Shown: one piece after another, positions 57,740 through 64,000 of the stretch
Numbering within the stretch: the stretch's first letter is position 1
Layout of the letters: every line of letters begins with the position of its first letter
Source: VXMT01 sp965204835
GTDB lineage: Bacteria; Chloroflexota; Dehalococcoidia; UBA2979
Assembly (NCBI GenBank): GCA_965204835.1
Contig: OZ242017.1
Location: forward strand, 1,116,001 to 1,180,000
Reading direction: 5' to 3'
Length of the DNA stretch: 64,000 nt
The notes under the pieces: generated by a model
The model's input: only the letters and a program-made list of their open reading frames with translations
What the model was told of the DNA's origin: nothing
Databases searched by the model: none
Program-made: the position numbers and the translations under genes

Positions 57740-60367
57740 CTATCCCGAGCCGCCCGGATCCTCGTCCCACCGCGCGCTCCACGGCCCGTCGCCTGCGAGG
57801 TCGGCGTTGTGCTCGCCCACCCCCGGGGCCGCCGAGGCCGCGGCCCACGGCGTGGCGTTCATCCGGAACGGCGCGCCCGGCCAGCGGATGCGGCCCAGCC
57901 CCGGCTGCTCCGCGTCCGACCAGTAGTCGAGCGCCTCGAGGTGGGGGTCGCGCAGCATCGCGCCCGTCGGGTTGACAGGCGCGGCCGGGATGCCGCGGCG
58001 CTGCGCCTCCTTGCAGAAGGCGTCCGCGTCGTAGCGCCCCGCGAGACCGTCGACGTACGCCTGGATCTCGTCGTCGTACTGCTTGCGGACCATCGAGGAG
58101 GCGCGGAAGCGCTCCTCGAGCACGCCCTCGGCGTCGGTCTCCTCGTCGATCCACGCGGCGAGGGCGTCCCAGTGGCCGACGGTGAGCGCGAGCAGGCAGA
58201 CGAGGCGGTCGCTGCACGTGTAGTAGCCGTACGGGCTGGAGCCGAGCGCGCTGCTCCCGGTGCGGCGGCGCGGGTTGGCGTCCTCGATGAGCGTCGGCAG
58301 CCCGGTCCCGCCCTGCGCGGTCGAGAGCAGCACCTCGTGGGCCGAGACGTCGGCGAGCTGGCCGCTGCGCGTGTGGGTGCGTGCGTAGAGCGCGGCGAGG
58401 GCCGCGATCGCGCCGACCTGGCCGACGAAGTAGTCGGCGAGGAGCGCGCCGGGGATGAGCGGCCTCCGGTCCGGGTAGCCGGTGAGCTGCAGGATGCCGC
58501 TCAGCGCCCACAGCGTGAGGTCGTCGGCCGACCACGCGCGGTACGGCCCGGTCAGCCCGAAGGGCGTGACCGCGACCGTCGAGAGGTCCGGGTTCGCCTC
58601 GCGGGCAGCCTCCGCGATGGCGAGCGCGTCCTCGTCGGTGGTGTAGACGAGGTCGGCCGAGGCGCACAGCGCCTCGAACGCCGCGGCGTCGTCCGCGTCG
58701 CCGAGGTCGAGCGCGACCGAGCGCTTCCCGCCGTCCATGTAGAGCTGCAACAGGCTGTCGTCACCCGCGAATGGCCCGTCGCGCCGGATCGAGGCGCCCT
58801 CGGGTGGCTCGACGCGCACGATGTCCGCCCCGAGGTGCGCGAGTAGCCGCGTGCCGTAGGCGCTCATCCCGTCGCTGAGGTCGACGACGCGCAGACCGTG
58901 CAACGGGCCGTGGTCGAAGACGCGCGGCGCGCTGCGACTGCGGCCGATCGCGGTGAGGTGGCGCGAACGCTGGTCGCGCATGTCACGGATGATCTGCGCG
59001 GAGTCCATCCCGCGTGGCTCCGGTGGCATGTCGGCCTCGCGGCTCATGCGCAGCAGCGGCAGCGCCCAGCCGAAGTACGGGCGCTCCGGCTTCGCGTCGC
59101 CCGGCGGCGGGTCGGCGGGTGCGCTCACCGCGCCCCCTTCCGCGAGCTCGTCGATGCGGTCGTGGTTGAGCATCGCGAGGTCGATGAGGATGTCCGCGTT
59201 GTCCCCGCCGAGGGCCGGCGAGGCGTCCTCATGCCGCACGGGGGTGTCTTCGAGGAGGATCGGGAGCCCGTCGATGAGGTCGCCGTCGAGCCACGCGTGG
59301 CGGACCAGCCGCCAGAAGCCGCGCGCGCGCAGCTGCGGGTCGGCGAGGTGGTCCAGGTGGTCCTGCACCGGCGCGGCGGCGACACCCGCCGCCTGCAGCA
59401 CGAACGCGGCCTCCTCGCGCGTGCGGCCCGCCGTCCACTCGCCGATCGCGGCTTCGAGCTCCTCCTCGTGCGCGCGGCGGCCCTCGAAGGCCTGGAAGCG
59501 CGGGTCGTCCGCCCACTCGGGGCGTCCGATGGCGCGTGCGAGCGCGCGCCACTCGTCGTCGTTGCGAGCGGAGACGGCGACCCACCGGTCGTCCTCGCTG
59601 GTGGGGAACACGCCGCGCGGCGCCGCGCCGGGGCTGCGGTTGCCGCTGCGGTCCGGCTCCTCGCCGCCGCGCGAGACCTGCCCGATGTACGGCCCGAGGG
59701 TCGCGACGGCCGACTCGAACTGTGAGATGTCGATCCACTGGCCGCCGCCGCGCCGCTGGCGGTGCAGCAGCGCGCTGATGATCGCGGTCACCGCGTGGTA
59801 GCCCGCGATGTAGTCGGGGAGCGGCACCGGGGTCATCGCCGGCTGGCGGTCGGGGTCCCCGGTCAGGTAGTCGAGGCCGGAGAACGAGGAGAGGTTCGGC
59901 CCCCACGACTTGTAGTCACGGTAGGGCCCCTCGCCGCTGCCGTAGCCGGGCATGCTCACGTAGATGATGTCCGGATTCACCGCCCGCACATGCTCGTAGT
60001 CGATCCGCAGCGAGTTGATGGCCGGCACGCTGAAGTTCGTGAGGAACACGTCGCTCTGCTCGATCAGCTCGTCGAGGAGCTCACGGCCCTCGGGCGACTT
60101 GAGCTCGAGGCCGACGCCGCGCTTCTGCGCGTTGAAGGTGTTGTTGCCGGCGAGCATGTCGCCGCCCGCAAGCCCCACGTCGGGCGGCGCCCACGCGGGG
60201 GCGCGCATGCCCATCGCCGCGCTGCGCGAGCGCGACTCGACCTTGATCACGTCGGCGCCGAGGTGCGCGAGGTAGCGTCCGGCCAGCGGCCCGGCGATCG
60301 CCACGCCGCACTCGACGACGCGCACGCCTTCGAGCGCGCGGGGTGTGTACGAGCTTGACGCAGCCAT
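57740..60367 (-). CDS. Tandem-fused CaiB/BaiF family III CoA-transferase, both Asp present
   Basis: An 875-aa protein with two CaiB-like domains (about 1-400 and 460-860). Domain 1: L-E-G-V-R-V-V-E-C-G, A-D-V-I-K-V-E-S, G-G-Q-W-I-D-I-S-Q with the catalytic Asp. Domain 2: L-H-G-L-R-V-V-D-L-S, A-D-I-V-R-V-E-P, S-G-Q-L-A-D-V-S with Asp. So both halves may be active, unlike the 45716 fusion. ATG 60367 is chosen; an ORF extending to 62032 is antisense to the flavoprotein gene. TAGGCT near 60393 could be its -10. Transfers CoA between organic acids; substrates unknown. Confidence 0.9.
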   Translation of the reverse strand: MAASSSYTPRALEGVRVVECGVAIAGPLAGRYLAHLGADVIKVESRSRSAAMGMRAPAWAPPDVGLAGGDMLAGNNTFNAQKRGVGLELKSPEGRELLDELIEQSDVFLTNFSVPAINSLRIDYEHVRAVNPDIIYVSMPGYGSGEGPYRDYKSWGPNLSSFSGLDYLTGDPDRQPAMTPVPLPDYIAGYHAVTAIISALLHRQRRGGGQWIDISQFESAVATLGPYIGQVSRGGEEPDRSGNRSPGAAPRGVFPTSEDDRWVAVSARNDDEWRALARAIGRPEWADDPRFQAFEGRRAHEEELEAAIGEWTAGRTREEAAFVLQAAGVAAAPVQDHLDHLADPQLRARGFWRLVRHAWLDGDLIDGLPILLEDTPVRHEDASPALGGDNADILIDLAMLNHDRIDELAEGGAVSAPADPPPGDAKPERPYFGWALPLLRMSREADMPPEPRGMDSAQIIRDMRDQRSRHLTAIGRSRSAPRVFDHGPLHGLRVVDLSDGMSAYGTRLLAHLGADIVRVEPPEGASIRRDGPFAGDDSLLQLYMDGGKRSVALDLGDADDAAAFEALCASADLVYTTDEDALAIAEAAREANPDLSTVAVTPFGLTGPYRAWSADDLTLWALSGILQLTGYPDRRPLIPGALLADYFVGQVGAIAALAALYARTHTRSGQLADVSAHEVLLSTAQGGTGLPTLIEDANPRRRTGSSALGSSPYGYYTCSDRLVCLLALTVGHWDALAAWIDEETDAEGVLEERFRASSMVRKQYDDEIQAYVDGLAGRYDADAFCKEAQRRGIPAAPVNPTGAMLRDPHLEALDYWSDAEQPGLGRIRWPGAPFRMNATPWAAASAAPGVGEHNADLAGDGPWSARWDEDPGGSG

Positions 60368-60476
60368 CGCGTGCCCCCGTTCGCCGCGCAGCCTACCAGC
60401 GCCGTCGAGGCCTCGCCGCGTCCGGGGTAACGTCGAGGCTGTAGACTCCAACCTCGCGAACACACCGGGAGGACAC

Positions 60477-60926
60477 ATGCCAGACCGCGACGAACTGATC
60501 CAGGGATTCCAGGGGCTTAACGCGCGCATCGACGCGCTGAGCGACGCCATCATCGCCAACCCCGAGGCGGCGCTGCCCGAGGGCGAGTGGCGCGTGCGCG
60601 ACGCGCTGAGCCACCTGGCTGCGAGCTCCAACCCCGTCCCGCGCGTCCTCGAGCGCGCGCAGGGCGGCGAGGGCGGCTCGATGCCGGGCAACGACGAGCA
60701 GGTCGCCGAGCGCGCCGACGTGAGCGCGGCCGACCTCATCGCCGAGGTGAAGGCCGGCCACGACGCCTCGATCGCCGCGCTCGGCGACGCCGACGAGGCG
60801 CTGCTCGCCGTCGAGATCCCGCTCGGCTTCCGCCCGGGCGACATCGCCGTCGGCGACCTGCTCGGGATGCTGGTGACGAGCCACGAGTCCGGCCACATCG
60901 ACGACATCGAGGCGGCCCTGGCGTGA
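60477..60926 (+). CDS. DinB/mycothiol-maleylpyruvate-isomerase-like protein
   Basis: A 149-aa helical-bundle protein: W-R-V-R-D-A-L-S-H-L-A near residue 40 and H-E-S-G-H-I-D-D near the end provide His residues like the DinB metal site. Function unknown. GGGAGG lies 4 nt before ATG 60477. The stop overlaps the next gene as GTGA, so it is coupled to the HsaA-like flavoprotein. Confidence 0.76.
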   Translation: MPDRDELIQGFQGLNARIDALSDAIIANPEAALPEGEWRVRDALSHLAASSNPVPRVLERAQGGEGGSMPGNDEQVAERADVSAADLIAEVKAGHDASIAALGDADEALLAVEIPLGFRPGDIAVGDLLGMLVTSHESGHIDDIEAALA

Positions 60927-62077
60927 GCTTCACGGGGGCCGACCCGGCCCTCGTCGAGCGGGCCGCCGCCCTTGCCGCCGTCGCACGCGGCGAGGCCGAG
61001 GCGATCGAGCGCGAGCGGCGCCTGCCCGACTCGCTCGTCGAGTCCCTGCGCGACGCGGGGCTCTTCCACCTCTGGGTGCCCGGCGAGCTTGGCGGCCTCG
61101 ACGCCAACGTTGCGACGTTCATGGAGGTCGTGCGGACGCTCTCCGAGGGCGACGCGGCGGCCGGCTGGGTCGTGATGATCGCGGCCGAGACGAACGCGCT
61201 CGCGCAGTGGATGCCGCGCGCGACCGCCGAGGAGATCTTCGGCGGCGACGCGCGCCCGATCTGCGTCGGCACGCTCAACCCCCCGGCAGGCACCCTCCGA
61301 CCGGTCGAGGGCGGCTACGTCGCCGAAGGGCAGTGGCCGTTCGGCAGCGGCTTCCCCAACGCCGACTGGCTGATCAGCCGCGCGCGGCTCCTCGACGCCG
61401 CCGGTGAGCCGGCGCTCGACGACGGTGGACGGCCGCAGATGCGAGCGTTCGCCGTGCCCGCCGCGCAGGCGGAGCTCGTCGATACGTGGTCGGTACCGGG
61501 GCTCGCCGGAACCGGGAGCTTCGACTACTCGATGGACGGGGTGCACGTGCCGGCGCAGTTCGTGTTCGAGTTCGCCGCGCCGTGGACGGGCGGGCCGCGC
61601 TCGACGCTGCCGATCGGGCCGATCTTCCAGATGGGCCACGGCGCGCACGCCATCGGCACCGCACGACAGGCGATGGAGGCGTTCGCCGAGATCACCGCGC
61701 GCCCCGCGTGGAGCGAGCGCCCGGCCGCCGAGGTCGCCCTCGCCCACCAGGCGCGAGGTGAGGCCGAGGCGCTGGTCGCCTCGGCGGAGGCGTGGCTCGA
61801 CCGCATCCTCACCGAGATCTGGCAGCACGCCGAGGTCCGCGAGACCGCGCCGCCGGAGGCGCTCACCGCGCTCCAGCTCGCCGTCGCGCACACCGTCCAC
61901 GCCTGCGTGCGCGCGGCGGACGTGCTGTTCGAGGCGGCCGGGGCGCAGTCGCTCTACCGCTCGAACCGCCTCGAACGCGCGTGGCGCGACCTGCGCGCCG
62001 CGGGCCAGCACCTGCACGCCAAGGGGCGCCACTACGCCGACGGCGGGCGACGGCTGCTGGAGGCCGAGTCCGGGTAG
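60923..62077 (+). CDS. Acyl-CoA dehydrogenase-like flavin monooxygenase (HsaA-like)
   Basis: A 384-aa ACAD-fold protein. L-F-H-L-W-V-P-G-E-L-G-G-L at the N-terminus, A-A-G-W-V-V-M-I, and W-P-F-G-S-G in the middle match the type 2 C-terminal (Acyl-CoA_dh_2) flavoprotein group that includes HsaA and HpaB-like hydroxylases, which oxygenate aromatic rings with FMNH2 from a reductase. No typical ACAD catalytic Glu. GTG 60923 overlaps the DinB stop (GTGA). A reductase partner is not visible. Confidence 0.85.
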   Translation: MSFTGADPALVERAAALAAVARGEAEAIERERRLPDSLVESLRDAGLFHLWVPGELGGLDANVATFMEVVRTLSEGDAAAGWVVMIAAETNALAQWMPRATAEEIFGGDARPICVGTLNPPAGTLRPVEGGYVAEGQWPFGSGFPNADWLISRARLLDAAGEPALDDGGRPQMRAFAVPAAQAELVDTWSVPGLAGTGSFDYSMDGVHVPAQFVFEFAAPWTGGPRSTLPIGPIFQMGHGAHAIGTARQAMEAFAEITARPAWSERPAAEVALAHQARGEAEALVASAEAWLDRILTEIWQHAEVRETAPPEALTALQLAVAHTVHACVRAADVLFEAAGAQSLYRSNRLERAWRDLRAAGQHLHAKGRHYADGGRRLLEAESG

Positions 62078-62093
62078 CGAGGCCCCGGCCCCG

Positions 62094-63086
62094 TCAGGAC
62101 GCGTCGAGGAGCCCTCGAAGCTGCTCGGTGGTGATGTTCGCGCCGGTGAGCACCAGCACCACGCGGCGGTCGCGCAGGCGCTCGCGCGCCTGGATCGCTC
62201 CGGCCAGCGCCGACGCCCCCGCGGTCTCGACGAGCAGGTGCGCTCGCTCCAGTAGCTCGACCACCGCGGCTCCGATGTCGGCGTCGTCGACGAGCAGGAA
62301 TTCGTCGAGGCGGCCGCGCAGGATCGCCTGCGTGTACTCGAAGCCCGTGGCCGTCGCCAGCCCCTCGGCGATGGTGGTGTTGGAGCGCTCGACGACGCGG
62401 CCCTCGCGCCACGAGTCGTGGCCGGCGCGCGCCTGCGCGGACTGCACGGCCCACACCTCGCACGACGCGCCGAGGCCGTCGCGCGTGAGCACCCAGCCGC
62501 ACGCGCCCGAGCCGCCGCCGAGCGGGACGATCACAACGTCGGTGTCGGGCTGCTGCCCACCCTCCGGGTCGAGGACCTCGATCGCGCCGGTCGCGACGCC
62601 CGCGATGAGCGTCGGTCCGTCGACCTCGACGTAGTGCATGCCGCGCTCGGCGGCGAAGTCGCGCGCGGCCGCGTTCGCGTCGTCGAAGCGCGCGCCCTCC
62701 TCGCGGACCTCGGCGCCGAGACGGCGGATCGAGGCGACCTTGTCGGGGTTGGCGCCCTTGGGGACGAAGATCACGGCGTCCAGGCCGTGCAGCGCCGCGC
62801 CGTAGGCGATCGACTGGCCGTGGTTACCCGTCGACGCCGTCACGAGGCCGGCGGCCTCACCGCTGGCGGCCAGCTCGCCCGCGAAGTGGACGCCGCCGCG
62901 CAGCTTGAACGCGCCGATCGGGTTGGCGAACTCCAGCTTGAGCGAGACGTGCGCCTCGAGGCGCTCCGAGAGCGCGGGCGAGTAGACGAGCGGCGTCGGG
63001 AGCGAGAGGCGCCCCGCGAGCACGTCGGCGGCGCGCCGGATGTCGTCGATATCCGGCGGCGCCGCCATGTCGTCGTGCTCCGTCAT
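62094..63086 (-). CDS. Threonine/serine dehydratase-like PLP enzyme
   Basis: A 330-aa fold-type II PLP enzyme. Lys in G-A-F-K-L-R-G-G carries PLP, S-T-G-N-H-G-Q-S is the substrate loop, and G-G-G-S-G-A-C-G the phosphate loop. Similar to catabolic threonine dehydratase, with no ACT domain, so not feedback-regulated like biosynthetic IlvA; serine racemase or 3-hydroxy-aspartate dehydratase are alternatives. ATG 63086 lacks a strong ribosome-binding site. Lies 22 bp after the crotonase stop, probably one operon. Confidence 0.9.
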   Translation of the reverse strand: MTEHDDMAAPPDIDDIRRAADVLAGRLSLPTPLVYSPALSERLEAHVSLKLEFANPIGAFKLRGGVHFAGELAASGEAAGLVTASTGNHGQSIAYGAALHGLDAVIFVPKGANPDKVASIRRLGAEVREEGARFDDANAAARDFAAERGMHYVEVDGPTLIAGVATGAIEVLDPEGGQQPDTDVVIVPLGGGSGACGWVLTRDGLGASCEVWAVQSAQARAGHDSWREGRVVERSNTTIAEGLATATGFEYTQAILRGRLDEFLLVDDADIGAAVVELLERAHLLVETAGASALAGAIQARERLRDRRVVLVLTGANITTEQLRGLLDAS

Positions 63087-63108
63087 CGTGCCGGAGCCCG
63101 TCGCGCCG

Positions 63109-63957
63109 CTACCGCGAGCGCGGGCCGCCGGGCTCGGGGATGAACTTGTTGTCGCGCATCCGCAGGAACGCCGTCAGGCCCTCGTTGCGCTGCACCTCGT
63201 AGAGGTCCGCGACCTCCTCGGCGTCCGTGGAGGCGTGGGCGAGGATCGAGATCAGCCCGCCGGTCTGCAGGGCGTTGCGCAGGCCCATGGCGTGGAAGCC
63301 GAGGGTCGTGAGCTTCTTGTTCAGGCGCACCGAGTCCGAGGGCACCATGTTCAGCCGCATCGCCATCTCGCGCGCCCGCGTCATGAGCTGGTCGTGCGGG
63401 ACCACCTCGTTGATCGCGCCGATGCGCACTGCCTCCTCGGGGCCGAAGTGGTCGCCGGTGAGGGCGTAGCGCGCCGCGACCTTCCAGCCGACGAGGGCGG
63501 GGAAGAGGAACGAAGTGTTCGACACCATGCGCACCTCGGGCTGCCCGAACGCGGCCTGCTCCGAGGCGATGGTGATGTCGCAGGCGAGGGTGTACCAGAA
63601 CCCGCCGCCGAGCGCCCAGCCGTTGACGGCCGCGATCACCGGCTTGTCGAGCTCCATGAGGTGCATGACGTGGTCGGTGTGGTTCATGTCCGTGGGCATC
63701 CACTGCTGGAGCGCGGCGCTGCGCGTCTTCGGCGGCTCACGGTCGCGGCCCAGGTCGTAGCCGGCGGAGAAGGCGCGGCCGGTCCCCGTGAGGATGATCG
63801 TGCGCACCGCGTCGTCCGCGGCGGCCTCGTCGAGGGCCTCGTGGAGCTCGCGCTCGAGGTCCGGGGAGATGGCGTTCATCTGGTCCGGGCGGTTGAGCGT
63901 GATGGTCGCGATGCGGTCGTCGTCGGTCTCGTAGAGGATGTTCTCGTAGTCGCCCAC
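63109..63957 (-). CDS. Enoyl-CoA hydratase/isomerase (crotonase) family protein
   Basis: A 282-aa crotonase-fold protein. I-T-L-N-R-P-D-Q-M-N-A, A-F-S-A-G-Y-D-L, G-W-A-L-G-G-G-F-W-Y and G-Q-P-E-V. The first catalytic Glu position (usually G-G-G-C-E) is Trp here, the second (P-E) is kept, so canonical hydration is not assured. GTG 63957 follows AAGGAGG by 6 nt. Upstream partner of the PLP dehydratase gene. The 43 bp to the window edge hold only its leader. Confidence 0.89.
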   Translation of the reverse strand: MGDYENILYETDDDRIATITLNRPDQMNAISPDLERELHEALDEAAADDAVRTIILTGTGRAFSAGYDLGRDREPPKTRSAALQQWMPTDMNHTDHVMHLMELDKPVIAAVNGWALGGGFWYTLACDITIASEQAAFGQPEVRMVSNTSFLFPALVGWKVAARYALTGDHFGPEEAVRIGAINEVVPHDQLMTRAREMAMRLNMVPSDSVRLNKKLTTLGFHAMGLRNALQTGGLISILAHASTDAEEVADLYEVQRNEGLTAFLRMRDNKFIPEPGGPRSR

Positions 63958-64000
63958 GTCGGGCCTCCTTCGGTGTGCACGGCACGTCGAGCGTTGCGGT

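Noticed and set aside
57740..62032. A 1430-codon minus-strand frame
   Set aside because: Only codons from ATG 60367 encode CaiB-like domains; the upstream 1.6 kb is antisense to the DinB and HsaA-like genes and shows no family motifs.
1..64000. tRNA, rRNA, CRISPR arrays, insertion sequences
   Set aside because: Reading for tRNA T-arm motifs, regularly spaced direct repeats and transposase motifs found none. A covariance or repeat search was not possible, so a missed tRNA cannot be excluded.

Overview
The window is very GC-rich, densely packed bacterial chromosome, with no gap over 300 bp. The gene content suggests a Chloroflexota member, perhaps Dehalococcoidia/SAR202-like: a UPF0182 giant membrane protein, a zinc-ribbon L28, an ArgJ-type arginine cluster, and many paralogous acyl-CoA dehydrogenases, crotonases, family III CoA-transferases and MFS transporters. 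Many genes appear to have leaderless promoters. The taxonomic placement is inference; an actinobacterium is the main alternative.

Layout. 0-13.1 kb: housekeeping genes. A partial DAK2 gene diverges from rpmB. On the minus strand, nth, argJ, argB, UPF0182, argD, a glyoxalase-fold gene and argG run toward argH-rpe. The arginine block is broken between argG and argH by a VapBC-like pair and a second glyoxalase-fold gene. 13.1-16.4 kb: an operon of selD, an LppX/LprAFG-like lipoprotein and an MFS exporter. 16.4-20.8 kb: three tandem, near-identical acyl-CoA dehydrogenase cassettes, each with its own promoter and terminator hairpin. 20.8-30.5 kb: hydrolase, sulfotransferase, NMO-like flavoprotein, S9 peptidase, a membrane-spanning LuxR-HTH/metalloprotease fusion, MFS, and an MpaB/DUF2236 oxygenase. 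30.6-45.5 kb: hydrolases, crotonases, a CoA-ligase-like protein, a zinc-ribbon/PQQ protein, MFS genes, a cyclase, an OGG1-like glycosylase, a CoA-transferase, DinB, a DsbA/FrnE-like protein and a secreted trypsin-like protease. 45.7-64 kb: two tandem-fused CaiB/BaiF proteins, an oxidoreductase, a VapBC-like pair, SDR, three MFS genes, a BNR protein, a phosphotriesterase-family hydrolase, an HsaA-like flavoprotein, a PLP dehydratase and a crotonase.

The main discovery is selenocysteine use. Two genes would be mis-annotated by standard callers because they read through an in-frame TGA. SelD (13135-14181) has Sec17/Lys20, matching the catalytic Cys17/Lys20 of E. coli SelD. A FrnE/DsbA-like protein (42841-43491, minus) has a U-P-W-C redox motif in place of C-P-W-C. 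Downstream of each TGA, at a distance suited to a bacterial SECIS, is a strong hairpin with the same GUG triloop. The selenophosphate synthetase is therefore itself a selenoprotein.

Other unusual items are a short [S/T]-H-x-G-[M/F] motif at the C-terminal tails of four of the seven MFS transporters, apparent non-canonical start codons (AUC and CUG), a tandem CoA-transferase fusion without the catalytic Asp, and a shared ATGCATGC element upstream of both VapBC-like loci. Most other genes fit catabolism of diverse organic acids and recalcitrant compounds through CoA thioesters, with MFS uptake or export.
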